DNA of 64,000 bases from Nocardia colli (lineage in GTDB: Bacteria; Actinomycetota; Actinomycetes; Mycobacteriales; Mycobacteriaceae): NCBI RefSeq assembly GCF_008704205.1, contig NZ_VXLC01000001.1:868001-932000 (forward strand), in the 5' to 3' direction. Shown piece by piece: positions 15,294 to 23,534 of this stretch (positions are counted from its first letter, which is position 1; the number at the start of each line of letters is the position of its first letter). The translations under genes were made by a program, and so were the position numbers. The notes below the pieces were generated by a model, which saw only the letters and a program-made list of their open reading frames with translations, had not been told where the DNA came from and searched no databases.

Positions 15294-15848
15294 GTGAAGA
15301 TTCGAGATCGGTTGCTGCTGGCGGCCGAGCGGCAGTTCGCGGAGCGGGGGGCGCTGGACGCGACGCTGGCGCAGATCCGCGAGGCCGCCGGGGCCAGCGT
15401 CGGCGCGCTCTATCACCACTTTCCGGACAAGGCGGATCTGTACCGGCAGGTGTGGGCGAACGCGCTGGCCGACTATCAGCAGCATTTCTGGTCGGCGGTC
15501 GGCGACAGTTCCGATGCCAGGGAAGGGGTCACGGCGGGGGTGCGCGAACACCTGCGCTGGGTCGCCGACAATCAGTACCGGGCAAAGGTTCTGCTGTCCG
15601 CGCGGCCGCCGGGGGTACGCGAGAGCGACAGCAATCGCGAGTTCCTGCGCAACGTCGCCCGCTGGTGGCGCACCCACGCCGGATACGGTGCGGTGCGCGA
15701 TCTTTCGCTCGATCTCGTCTACGCGCTGTGGCTCGGCCCGGCGCAGGAATACGCCCGACATTGGCTGGGCGGCAACATGGTTGCCGCGCCGACCGACATC
15801 GCCGACGAACTCGCCGACGCGGCGTGGCTGACCCTGGGAACAAGCTGA
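15294..15848 (+). CDS. TetR-family regulator, coupled to a thioesterase gene
   Basis: A 184-residue TetR protein with HTH at residues 5-50 (RLLLAAERQFAERGALDATL, then IREAAGASVGALYHHFPDKADLY) and a helical ligand domain. GTG at 15294 lies directly after a palindromic operator, so the protein probably represses itself. Its stop codon overlaps the start of the PaaI-type thioesterase gene (TGATG), making the two an operon. The inducer is unknown; an acyl-CoA would fit the coupled gene. Confidence 0.87.
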   Translation: MKIRDRLLLAAERQFAERGALDATLAQIREAAGASVGALYHHFPDKADLYRQVWANALADYQQHFWSAVGDSSDAREGVTAGVREHLRWVADNQYRAKVLLSARPPGVRESDSNREFLRNVARWWRTHAGYGAVRDLSLDLVYALWLGPAQEYARHWLGGNMVAAPTDIADELADAAWLTLGTS

Positions 15849-16279
15849 TGATCATCGATATCGACCTCGCCAAGCAGGTCCTGGCCGCACAACCGTTCGC
15901 CGAGCTGGTCGGCACCGAGATCGCCGAATTCGGGGACGGCACAGTCACCCTGGTGATTCCGATCCGTCCCGAACTGGGCCAGCAGTTCGGCTTCGTGCAC
16001 GGCGGTGTGCTGTCCTACGCGGCCGACAACGCGCTCACCTTCGCCGCGGGCACCGCGCTCGGCGCGAACGTGCTGACCGGCGGCTTCACCATCACATATC
16101 TGCGCCCCGCCAAGGGAATTCGGTTGCGGGCCGTGGCCACCGTCACCGGCGCCACCCGCCGGCAGGCCGTGGTGCAGTGCGAGATCTATACCGAGGATGC
16201 CGATGGCGAGAGTGTGCTGTGCGCGGTCGCGCAGGGGACGGCGCGCAGCGTCGAGCGGGAGCTGGCCGGGCACGCGTGA
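15848..16279 (+). CDS. PaaI-family hotdog-fold thioesterase
   Basis: A 143-residue single hotdog domain. GFVHGGVLSYAADNALTFAA is the central helix with the HGG motif and the Asp characteristic of PaaI/YbdB-type thioesterases, followed by GGFTITYLRPAKG and a typical C-terminal sheet. It should hydrolyse aromatic or short acyl-CoA thioesters in the cytoplasm as a homotetramer. ATG at 15848 overlaps the upstream TetR stop. The C-terminus is complete. Confidence 0.85.
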   Translation: MIIDIDLAKQVLAAQPFAELVGTEIAEFGDGTVTLVIPIRPELGQQFGFVHGGVLSYAADNALTFAAGTALGANVLTGGFTITYLRPAKGIRLRAVATVTGATRRQAVVQCEIYTEDADGESVLCAVAQGTARSVERELAGHA

Positions 16280-16301
16280 TCGGTTGTCCGCGTTACCGTT
16301 T

Positions 16302-16332
16302 CGGGCCGGGCACAGCGGGGTTGTCCGGCCCG
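16302..16332. terminator. Weak hairpin between convergent genes
   Basis: CGGGCCGG (16302-16309) pairs with CCGGCCCG (16325-16332) around a 15-base loop. It lies in the 60-bp gap between the convergent thioesterase and monooxygenase genes and may terminate either; the long loop lowers confidence. Confidence 0.4.
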
Positions 16333-16339
16333 GGTTCGG

Positions 16340-17971
16340 TTACCAGGTGGCCGCCGCGGTCGTGGTCTCGTCGAGAATGTTTGTGCCGCTGGAAGAGTCG
16401 CCGACGAGGTGGCGCAGCGCCGCGGTGAGGGTGCTCGGGTAGAGGTCCTCGTCGGAGCGGCCCGCGACGATTCCGTCCGGGCGGACCAGCAGGGCGCCGC
16501 CCTCGGGCAGCCCGGTGCGCGTTGCCCATTCGGCCATCGGCAGGGCGTGCACGATGATGTCGATTCCGGTCTCCCACTGCGCTTCGGCGACCGCGTCGCG
16601 CCAGGCGGCCGAGGTGCCGGTGACCAGCAGGGCGAAGCCGGGACCGTTCAGGTCGAGGGTCGAGATCTGCTGCGACTGATCGATCCACACGTGCGGGACC
16701 CGGGTGCCGAGCTGGCCGGTCAGTTCGTCGACGTGCGGCGAACCCGGGCTGCCGCCGCCGAGGATTGCGGTGGAGGAGTATCGGTATCGGGTCATCACCG
16801 TGTCATGGGGCAGTTGCCGGGCGCGATCGGCGGCGTTATCCGGGGTCTCGACGCCGTAGCGAGTGTTGAAATCGGTGCCGAGGCGGGCCTGTTCGGCGGC
16901 GACGATCGCGCGCGGCCTGCGCTCCGGCAGGTAGGTGTCGAGCAGTTCGGGTCCAGCCGTGCCGGACAGCACCGACGCCAGTTTCCAAATCAGGTTGTGC
17001 GCGTCCGCGATTCCGGTGTTGGCGCCGAAACCGCCCCACGGTGCGTGGCGGTGCGCGGCATCGCCGGCCAGGAAGATCCGGCCGCGGCGGTATTCGTCCG
17101 CGACGAACACACCGGTGTCCCAGGCGGACTTCGCCAATACCTCGACGTCGATGTCCGGCACGCCGATGGCCGCCCGGACCAGCTCGACGCAGCGAGCCAC
17201 GGGGTAGTCGGCGGGACTTTCCCGCTCGGCATCGTATTCGAGATGGAACGACCATTCGTCGGTGTTGTTCTTGGTCAGCACCAAGCCACGCACCGAGTTG
17301 TTGGCGATTTCGCACTGGCTGAAGGTTCTGCCGTCCAGCACCTCGGTGAGGTCCGTCCGCACAAAGACGTTGATGCAGTGGTGGGTCGGCGGCAGTTCCC
17401 AGCCGGTGATCCCGAGCTCCCGCCGGATCGGGCTGCCCGCGCCGTCGGCGGCGATCAGATAATCGGCCCGAATGAACGAGACGTCACCCGCCTGATCGCG
17501 CACGGTCGCGGTGACCCCGCCACGGTCCGCCGCGAATTCGGCCAGCTCGACCCCGAAGCGCAGGTCACCTCCGCGTTCGCGGGCCAGGCCGGCCAGCAGC
17601 GGCTCGAGCTGCACCTGCGGCAGGAAACAGAAGCTGGACGGGCTCGGCTCGCGATCGGCCAAGCTCTGCCGCAAATGGGTGAGGTCGAGCGGCTCGGACG
17701 TCATCAGCGTGGCGCCGCGGCGGGCGCCACCGAACTGCCCCGCCTTCAACGCGCTCGCCGCCACCTGCTGTACCCGCTTGTCGATGCCGATCTGCCGGAA
17801 CAGCTCGACCGTCCGGATATGCACGCCGCGCGACCGCGGCAGCACCGACGCACCCGTCCGCTTCTCCACGAGCACGAACGGCACCCCGTGATACTCGAGG
17901 AAGAGCGCGGCGGACAGACCGACCAGGCCGCCGCCGACGATGAGCACGGGCACTTGCTGCGTCGAAGTCAT
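16340..17971 (-). CDS. FAD-dependent aromatic monooxygenase (PHBH/RdmE-type)
   Basis: A 543-residue flavoprotein monooxygenase of group A. It has the Rossmann motif VLIVGGGLVGLSAALFLEYH at residues 9-28, the DG motif YLIAADGAGSPIRRELGI near 165-185 and the second FAD motif RIFLAGDAAHRHAPWGGFG near 280-300. A C-terminal thioredoxin-like domain of the kind seen in RdmE/PgaE/MhpA enzymes follows (ALLVRPDGIVAGRSDE). It should hydroxylate a phenol or polyketide ring with NAD(P)H and O2. No pathway genes surround it, so the substrate is unknown. ATG at 17971 follows a GGAG. The gene lies just beyond the lon terminator, so it needs its own promoter. Confidence 0.88.
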   Translation of the reverse strand: MTSTQQVPVLIVGGGLVGLSAALFLEYHGVPFVLVEKRTGASVLPRSRGVHIRTVELFRQIGIDKRVQQVAASALKAGQFGGARRGATLMTSEPLDLTHLRQSLADREPSPSSFCFLPQVQLEPLLAGLARERGGDLRFGVELAEFAADRGGVTATVRDQAGDVSFIRADYLIAADGAGSPIRRELGITGWELPPTHHCINVFVRTDLTEVLDGRTFSQCEIANNSVRGLVLTKNNTDEWSFHLEYDAERESPADYPVARCVELVRAAIGVPDIDVEVLAKSAWDTGVFVADEYRRGRIFLAGDAAHRHAPWGGFGANTGIADAHNLIWKLASVLSGTAGPELLDTYLPERRPRAIVAAEQARLGTDFNTRYGVETPDNAADRARQLPHDTVMTRYRYSSTAILGGGSPGSPHVDELTGQLGTRVPHVWIDQSQQISTLDLNGPGFALLVTGTSAAWRDAVAEAQWETGIDIIVHALPMAEWATRTGLPEGGALLVRPDGIVAGRSDEDLYPSTLTAALRHLVGDSSSGTNILDETTTAAATW

Positions 17972-18024
17972 GCCCCGATGCTCCGCCCACCCGCTTGCAC
18001 CACCCTTGCGTGCCGATTACACGA

Positions 18025-18060
18025 GAACGGGCCGGGCACCATCCGGTGCCCGGCCCGTTC
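18025..18060 (-). terminator. Strong hairpin terminator after lon
   Basis: GAACGGGCCGGGCACC (18025-18040) and GGTGCCCGGCCCGTTC (18045-18060) form a perfect 16-bp stem with a four-base loop, starting seven bases beyond the lon stop. It separates lon from the downstream monooxygenase gene. Confidence 0.9.
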
Positions 18061-18067
18061 ACCCACG

Positions 18068-20488
18068 TCAGGCGGTGGCCGCGAAGGTCCGTCCGTCCAG
18101 GGCCGGTTCGGCGACCGGCTCGATGGCGTAGGCCAGGATGTCGGCCACGTCGCCGACGGGGCGGACATCCAGTGCGGCAAGCACTTCGGCGGGGACGTCG
18201 TCCAGGTCCGGCTCGTTGCGGGCCGGGATGAACACCGTCTTCAGGCCGGCCCGCTGAGCGGCGAGCAGCTTCTGCTTGACGCCGCCGATCGGCAGCACCC
18301 GTCCGTTCAGCGTGACCTCGCCGGTCATGCCCACGTCCGCGCGCACCTGCCGGCCCAGGGCCAGCGACACCAGGGCGGTGACCATGGTGACGCCCGCCGA
18401 CGGTCCGTCCTTCGGGACCGCGCCCGCCGGGAAGTGCACGTGGATGTTGCGATCCAGCACCGACGGTTCGATGCCGATCTCCTCCAGGTGCGAGCGCACG
18501 TAGGTCAGCGCGATCTGCGCGGACTCCTTCATCACGTCGCCGAGCTGACCGGTCAGGGTCAGCGAACGCTCGCCCTCCGCGACGTTGGCCTCGATGTAGA
18601 GGACGTCGCCGCCGAGGCCGGTGACCGCCAGTCCGGTCGCCACACCCGGGACCGCGGTGCGTTCCACCGAGTCGGGGGTGAAGCGGGGACGGCCCAGGTA
18701 GTCCTTCAGCTCACCCAGGTCGATGATCAGCGACTTCTGCTCGCCGCCTGCGGATTTCACCAGTCCGTCGTAACCCAGCTCGGCCTCGTAGCCGAGATCG
18801 GTTGGAGCAGTACTGAGTCCATCCTCGGACAGTCGAGTCGCGGCCTTGCGCAACGCCTTCGCGATCAAGCGCTCCATCTGCCGCACGCCGGCTTCCCGGG
18901 TGTAGTTGGCGGCGATCTCGCGCAGGGCCGCGTCGGTGATGGTCACCTCGTCGGTGGTCAGCGCGTTGCGTTCCAGCTGCCGGGGCACCAGGAAGTCGCG
19001 GGCGATGCCGACCTTGTCGTCCTCGGTGTAGCCGTCCACGGTGATCAGTTCCATCCGGTCCAGCAGCGGGCCGGGGATGGTGTCCATGACATTGGCGGTC
19101 GCGATGAACAGCACGTCGGACAGGTCCAGATCCAGGTCCAGGTAGTGATCGCGGAACGTGTGGTTCTGCGCCGGATCCAGCACCTCGAGCAGCGCGGCCG
19201 CCGGGTCACCCCGGAAGTCCGAGCCGACCTTGTCGATCTCGTCCAGCAGGACAACGGGATTCAGCGAACCCGCCTCCTTGATCGCGCGGACGATGCGGCC
19301 GGGCAGCGCGCCGACGTAGGTGCGCCGGTGCCCGCGGATCTCCGCCTCGTCGCGCACGCCGCCGAGGGCGACGCGAACGAACTTGCGGCCCATGGCCCGA
19401 GCCACGGATTCACCGAGCGAGGTCTTGCCGACACCGGGCGGGCCGACCAGCGCGAGCACCGCGCCGGAGCCGCGGCCGCCGACGACCTCGAGTCCGCGCG
19501 AGGCCCGCCGGGAACGCACGGCCAAGTACTCGACCATGCGGTCCTTGACCTCGTCCAGGCCGTGGTGATCGGCGTCCAGTACCGCGCGGGCGGCCGAAAC
19601 ATCGGTGCTGTCCGTGGTTTTCACCGTCCACGGCAGCTCGAGCACGGTGTCGAGCCAGGTCCGGATCCACCCGGTTTCCGGGCTCTGATCGCTGGCCCGC
19701 TCCAGCCTGCCGACCTCGCGCAGCGCCTCGGCGCGCACATTGTCGGGCAGGTCGGCCTGTTCGACCCGGGTGCGATAATCGTCGGCGCCGTCCGGTTCGT
19801 CCTCGCCGAGCTCCTTGCGGATGGCGTTGAGCTGCTGGCGCAGCAGGAACTCGCGCTGGCTCTTCTCCAGGCCCTCGCGCACGTCGTCACTGATCTTCTC
19901 GGTGACCTCGGCCTCGGCGATGTGGTCCTTGGTCCACTCGATCAGCGTGTTCAGCCGCTGGGTGACGTCGGGGGTTTCCAGCAGTTCGCGCTTCTGCTCG
20001 TCGGTCAGGTACGGCGCGTAACCCGCGGTGTCGGCGATCGCCGACGGATCGGTCAGCTGATTGACCGCGTCGATGATCTGCCAGGCCTCGCGGCGCTGCA
20101 ACACCGAGACGACCAGCTTCTTGTATTCGGCGGCCAGCTCTTTCGTCCGGCCGTCCGGCGTCGGGATCTCGACCGGCTCGGCCTCGACCCACAGCGCGGC
20201 CCCGGGCCCGGTCACCCCGTGCCCGATCTTGGCGCGCCGCTCGGCCTTCAGCACGGCCGCCGGCGCGCCGCCGCGCATCCGGCCGACCTGTTCGATGGTG
20301 GCGACCACGCCGTAGGAGGCGTAGCCCTCGGTCAGCCGCGGCGCCAGCAGCACCGCGTCGGTCTTGGCCGCGCGCGCGGCATCGATGGCAGCCTGCGCCG
20401 ATTCGTCCAGTTCGATGGGCACGACCATGCCCGGCAGCACGATCGGATCGGTCAGGAACAGCACCGGCAGGTTCTGTGGTGTAGTCAC
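18068..20488 (-). CDS. lon: ATP-dependent Lon protease
   Basis: The 806-residue protein has the N-terminal LON substrate-binding domain (LPVLFLTDPIVLPGMVVPIE), a coiled middle, the AAA+ module with Walker A GPPGVGKTSLG (about 350) and Walker B VVLLDEIDKVG (about 413), and the protease domain. The catalytic dyad is Ser in PKDGPSAGVTM (about 696) and Lys in GGVKQKLLAAQRAG (about 739). It degrades misfolded and regulatory proteins in the cytoplasm as a hexamer. GTG at 20488 is chosen because GGAAGGG lies nine bases upstream and the family begins there; the open frame back to 20635 is spurious. An inverted repeat like the HspR site lies 20 bp upstream of the start. Confidence 0.96.
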   Translation of the reverse strand: MTTPQNLPVLFLTDPIVLPGMVVPIELDESAQAAIDAARAAKTDAVLLAPRLTEGYASYGVVATIEQVGRMRGGAPAAVLKAERRAKIGHGVTGPGAALWVEAEPVEIPTPDGRTKELAAEYKKLVVSVLQRREAWQIIDAVNQLTDPSAIADTAGYAPYLTDEQKRELLETPDVTQRLNTLIEWTKDHIAEAEVTEKISDDVREGLEKSQREFLLRQQLNAIRKELGEDEPDGADDYRTRVEQADLPDNVRAEALREVGRLERASDQSPETGWIRTWLDTVLELPWTVKTTDSTDVSAARAVLDADHHGLDEVKDRMVEYLAVRSRRASRGLEVVGGRGSGAVLALVGPPGVGKTSLGESVARAMGRKFVRVALGGVRDEAEIRGHRRTYVGALPGRIVRAIKEAGSLNPVVLLDEIDKVGSDFRGDPAAALLEVLDPAQNHTFRDHYLDLDLDLSDVLFIATANVMDTIPGPLLDRMELITVDGYTEDDKVGIARDFLVPRQLERNALTTDEVTITDAALREIAANYTREAGVRQMERLIAKALRKAATRLSEDGLSTAPTDLGYEAELGYDGLVKSAGGEQKSLIIDLGELKDYLGRPRFTPDSVERTAVPGVATGLAVTGLGGDVLYIEANVAEGERSLTLTGQLGDVMKESAQIALTYVRSHLEEIGIEPSVLDRNIHVHFPAGAVPKDGPSAGVTMVTALVSLALGRQVRADVGMTGEVTLNGRVLPIGGVKQKLLAAQRAGLKTVFIPARNEPDLDDVPAEVLAALDVRPVGDVADILAYAIEPVAEPALDGRTFAATA

Positions 20489-20507
20489 GTGTTCGACCCT
20501 TCCAAAA

Positions 20508-20528
20508 GTTGAGCGATACCAACTCAAC
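20508..20528 (-). promoter_or_regulatory. HAIR-like HspR binding site upstream of lon
   Basis: On the plus strand this reads GTTGAGC, seven bases, ACTCAAC; on the coding strand of lon it reads GTTGAGT-N7-GCTCAAC. The HspR consensus HAIR is CTTGAGT-N7-ACTCAAG. Spacing is identical and the TTGAG/CTCAA cores match. HspR control of lon is established in Streptomyces lividans, so heat-shock repression of this lon is a reasonable inference. Confidence 0.65.
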
Positions 20529-20634
20529 CCCACCCCCATCCCCTTTGTTCCGGATACCTCCCCGCGTTCGCTGTGGGCGAAGAAGCGCGACCGTAACCGG
20601 GCTGCCAGACCTATGCCAAGGGCAGGGTCGGACA

Positions 20635-20775
20635 TTGTGTGCGATCGACGACGCGACCAAGAAAGCGGTTATCGCCAAGGATGTGGCGGAGATCGCGCAG
20701 CTCAATCACACCCTCGACCGGCCGAAGACCGACTACGAGGTCGGTTCGGGCACCCAGCCCTGGGACAACGCGTGA
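20635..20775 (+). CDS. Very small hypothetical protein (46 aa), coupled to the next gene
   Basis: This frame diverges from lon. A TTG at 20635 would give a 46-residue protein whose second half (DRPKTDYEVGSGTQPWDNA) looks protein-like and whose stop overlaps the next GTG (GTGA). AAGGGCAGGG lies 7-16 bases upstream and could act as a ribosome binding site. The frame also extends further upstream into the lon promoter region, which is unlikely to be coding. It is not recognised; charged and soluble. The start codon is uncertain. Confidence 0.4.
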   Translation: MCAIDDATKKAVIAKDVAEIAQLNHTLDRPKTDYEVGSGTQPWDNA

Positions 20776-21047
20776 ATCCGAACTGGTCCAGCAATCGCGA
20801 ACCCGACCTGGATACCGCCCGGATCCGGCTCGAGCACACCGACATCGAGGCATTACTCAACGAACCGGCGGTCGTCGACGAAGAATTCATGTCGAACCTC
20901 GCCGCAACGCCGATCGCCTCACCCGAACTCCAGGCCTACGCCGCGCGCGTCGCCAATGGCGAATGCCGTTGGTCCGACATCGAACAACTGGCCCGACGAT
21001 TTCGACTCGTACCCAACCCACAAATCATGGCTGCAATAGGTCACTGA
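20772..21047 (+). CDS. Small hypothetical protein (91 aa), acidic
   Basis: GTG at 20772 overlaps the preceding stop (GTGA). The acidic protein contains a helical middle (RIRLEHTDIEALLNEPAVVD) and a C-terminal part (GECRWSDIEQLARRFRLVPN). It has no signal peptide or membrane helix. It is not recognised. Coupling to the 46-residue frame, and position opposite lon, are the only context. Confidence 0.55.
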   Translation: MNPNWSSNREPDLDTARIRLEHTDIEALLNEPAVVDEEFMSNLAATPIASPELQAYAARVANGECRWSDIEQLARRFRLVPNPQIMAAIGH

Positions 21048-21088
21048 GCGGCAGTGCGCCGCCGGCCGGACATCCGCTCGACCCGAGG

Positions 21089-21652
21089 TCAGGAGGTCTT
21101 GGGGGCGTAGTGGAGGGCGGTTATGCCGCAGGTGAAGGGGGTTGCGGCGACTGTGTGGAGGGGTTGGTAGGTGGTGGGGAAGACGGGGAGGCCGGTGCCT
21201 ATGGCGGTGGGGTTGATGAAGAGGTGGAGTTCGTCGATGAGTTGGGCGGCGATGAGAGAGGAGACGAGGGTGGCGCCGCCGTAGACGATGAGGTCGCCGC
21301 CGGGCTGGGACTTCAGGTCGGTGATGAAGGTGGTGAGGTCGCCGTTCGCGATGGTGGTGTTGGGCCAGGGGGAGGTGGTGAGGGTGGAGGAGACGACGAC
21401 CTTGGGGGTGTTGTTCATCCAGTCGATGGTGGCCTGGTCTTCGCCGTCGGCCTCGGTGCGGGCGGCCCAGGTGGGGATGAAGCCTTCGGCGAGGTTGCGG
21501 CCGAGCAGGATGGTGTCGACGGATTCCATCACGGTGGCGATGTAGGCGCCGACGTCGTCGGTCCAGGGGAAGGTCATCCAGTCCATTTCGCCGTTCGGGC
21601 CGGCCATGTAGCCGTCGACGGTGGTTTGGACCTGGAGCTTGAGCTTGCGCAT
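21089..21652 (-). CDS. Dihydrofolate-reductase-like protein (RibD C-terminal domain family)
   Basis: A 187-residue single-domain protein of the RibD_C/DHFR superfamily. LQVQTTVDGYMAGPNGEMDW begins the nucleotide-binding sheet, TILLGRNLAEGF and GGDLIVYGGATLVSSLI form the NADPH-binding loop, and ELHLFINPTAIGTGLPVF is the C-terminal signature. It probably uses NADPH to reduce a pterin, flavin precursor or unrelated carbonyl compound. ATG at 21652 has AAAGGAA upstream; the longer frame to 22027 is a shadow. The coding strand is unusually rich in ACC/ACG/ACT codons compared with neighbours. Confidence 0.8.
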   Translation of the reverse strand: MRKLKLQVQTTVDGYMAGPNGEMDWMTFPWTDDVGAYIATVMESVDTILLGRNLAEGFIPTWAARTEADGEDQATIDWMNNTPKVVVSSTLTTSPWPNTTIANGDLTTFITDLKSQPGGDLIVYGGATLVSSLIAAQLIDELHLFINPTAIGTGLPVFPTTYQPLHTVAATPFTCGITALHYAPKTS

Positions 21653-21724
21653 GGGGGTTCCTTTCGCGGGGCGAATCCGGTTCCGGGCCCGCCGTTCTGG
21701 TGTGTCCTTACTGTGCGGGAACCG

Positions 21725-21743
21725 GTTTACGGATTGTTTACGG
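21725..21743. promoter_or_regulatory. Two phased direct repeats in the divergent promoter region
   Basis: GTTTACGG occurs at 21725-21732 and 21736-21743, eleven bases apart (one helical turn). An inverted GTAAAC is at 21792-21797. The repeats lie between the divergent reductase (start 21652) and the secreted-protein gene (start 21891) and could bind a dimeric activator or repressor. No regulator gene is adjacent. Confidence 0.4.
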
Positions 21744-21890
21744 TCCGCCGCGTGCGGGGCGACAGGGCCGGGGCGACGGGCGTGTTCCCGGGTAAACGAG
21801 GGCGATCGGCATATCGTTGAGCGGGCTGCACCGCTGGTCGGTGGCAGTTTCTCGGTAGCTCGCAGGTAGATCGCCGAGGGGAGCATCCGA

Positions 21891-22430
21891 ATGAGTCGGC
21901 CGACCCGCACCGGCCCCGACTGGAAACCGGCCGGGCTGGTGCTCGCGGTGATCGCGGCGCTGATCGCGGTCCCGTCGGTGCTTGCCGCGCTGGTGCCGAC
22001 CCGAGAGACGGCGGTCGCGCCGGACACGCGGATCGAGGTGACCGCGCCGGGGGAGGAGCCCGATACGGTGAGCTTCGGCGGGGTCGATGGCTGGCAGCGC
22101 AGACCGACGGGGGATCAGACGACCGCCGTGCTGGTCGCCCCGGACGGGTCGCGGCTCGCGGTCAGCGTGATCGACGGCGTCACGAACTTCGACGACGCGG
22201 CCGCGTGGCGGCTGAAAGTACTCGGCGTGCAGGGTTTCGACGCGGACTTCGACGGGGAGATCAAGACGCCGAACGGGTTCAGCGGACGGACCTGCCGCGG
22301 CACCGACCGGGCCGGCGTGTGCGCGATCGTGGGCAACGAGAAACTCGCGGTCACCCTGGCGCTGATCGGTGACGACGCCACATTGCCCGAGCTGACGCCG
22401 GTGCTGGAGACGCTGACGGTGCGCCGATGA
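21891..22430 (+). CDS. Membrane-anchored or secreted hypothetical protein
   Basis: The 179-residue product has one N-terminal hydrophobic segment (GLVLAVIAALIAVPSVLAAL, about residues 15-34) followed by an extracytoplasmic domain. There is no lipobox and only one Cys pair (TCRGTDRAGVCAI), which could form a disulfide. The ATGA overlap with the PrsW-family gene at 22427 shows an operon. It may work with that membrane protease, for example as a substrate or partner, but this is only positional inference. Not recognised as a named family. Divergent from the reductase at 21652. Confidence 0.75.
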   Translation: MSRPTRTGPDWKPAGLVLAVIAALIAVPSVLAALVPTRETAVAPDTRIEVTAPGEEPDTVSFGGVDGWQRRPTGDQTTAVLVAPDGSRLAVSVIDGVTNFDDAAAWRLKVLGVQGFDADFDGEIKTPNGFSGRTCRGTDRAGVCAIVGNEKLAVTLALIGDDATLPELTPVLETLTVRR

Positions 22431-23470
22431 GCTGGTTCCAGCCGAAGTCGGCGCTGTTCTGGACGTACTGCCTGATCGCGTTCCTCGGCCTAGCCGCGCT
22501 GATCCTCCAGCTGGCCCCGGTCGCCGCGCTGACCTGGCGCGACATCCTGGCCGGCCTGCCGTTCACCCTCGCGACGCTGCTCGTATTCGGTTGGCTGGTA
22601 ATGCATTTGGATCGGCTGCGGGCGCGAAAGCGGATCCGGACGCCGCTGCTCATGGGATTCCTCTGGGGTGCGCTGGCCGGGCCGGGCATCGCGATGTTCG
22701 CCAACGACCACAACATGCGCATCATCCAGAACCTGGCCGGTGACGCGTTCGCCATCGACTGGCAGGCGCCGATTTCCGCGGCGATCGTCGAGGAGGCGGT
22801 CAAGGGGGTCGGGGTGTTCGCGGTCGCGTGGCTCGCGCGTCCGATGGTCAACCGGCCGATGCACGGACTGCTGCTCGGCGGTTGCACCGGGCTCGGATTC
22901 CAGGTGGTGGAGAACATCACCTACTCGGCCAACGCCGGATTGCTGTCCGCGCAGGACAATCCGGCGACCGCGATCGTCGTCGGCATCGTGCGACTGCTCA
23001 CCGGCATCACCTCGCACTGGATGCTCACGGCGCTGGCCGGCATCGGCATCGTGCTGGCGGTGGCGCGCTCGGACTGGTCGGCCGGGCGGCGCGCGCAGGT
23101 CTTCGTGCTGTTCTATTTGCTCGGTGCCGCACTGCATTTCGGCTGGGACGCGCCGAGCCCGGCGAACATTCCGATCGGATCGATCGTCGCCAGGACGGTT
23201 CTGTACCTCCTGATCTTCGCCGTCGTCTACACCTGGGTGGTGCACACCGAACGGCAATGGTTCCGCGCGGTGGTCAGCTGGGCGGTCACGCGCGGGATCG
23301 CGCCGGCCGGAGAGCTGAGCACGCTGATCTCGCAGCGCAGCCGGCGCCGCGCCCGGCAGGCCGACCGGATGAGCGGTCAGCACAACCGCCGACAGCAGAT
23401 CCAGCGGCAGCGCGTTCTGCTCGACTGGGTCCAGGACACCGGCGCGTTGACACTCGCTCCAACGCAATGA
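22427..23470 (+). CDS. PrsW-family intramembrane metalloprotease
   Basis: A 347-residue polytopic membrane protein with the PrsW/CPBP-like motifs in order: EEAVKG (adjacent glutamates, about residue 121), FQVVENITY (about 158), the His of TSHWMLTA (about 195) and the HxxxD-type ALHFGWDAPSP (about 240). PrsW cleaves anti-sigma factors in Bacillus; the target here is unknown. The C-terminal 70 residues are Arg/Gln rich and cytoplasmic. Start ATG overlaps the upstream stop (ATGA). The hairpin at 23496-23513 follows. Confidence 0.85.
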   Translation: MSWFQPKSALFWTYCLIAFLGLAALILQLAPVAALTWRDILAGLPFTLATLLVFGWLVMHLDRLRARKRIRTPLLMGFLWGALAGPGIAMFANDHNMRIIQNLAGDAFAIDWQAPISAAIVEEAVKGVGVFAVAWLARPMVNRPMHGLLLGGCTGLGFQVVENITYSANAGLLSAQDNPATAIVVGIVRLLTGITSHWMLTALAGIGIVLAVARSDWSAGRRAQVFVLFYLLGAALHFGWDAPSPANIPIGSIVARTVLYLLIFAVVYTWVVHTERQWFRAVVSWAVTRGIAPAGELSTLISQRSRRRARQADRMSGQHNRRQQIQRQRVLLDWVQDTGALTLAPTQ

Positions 23471-23495
23471 CAATGTTGGGGCCTTGATACCTCAT

Positions 23496-23513
23496 ACCGG
23501 CGGTTCCGCCGGT
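23496..23513. terminator. Short hairpin between PrsW and DUF445 genes
   Basis: ACCGGCG (23496-23502) pairs with CGCCGGT (23507-23513) around a four-base loop, in the 64-bp gap before the DUF445 gene. No U-tract follows, so partial termination or mRNA stabilisation is as likely as full termination. Confidence 0.5.
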
Positions 23514-23534
23514 TCGTCCTAGGGAGATCCATCG

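Noticed and set aside
20489..20635. N-terminal extension of Lon to 20635
   Set aside because: The family begins at the GTG at 20488, which has a good ribosome binding site; the extension would run through the HAIR-like site and promoter.
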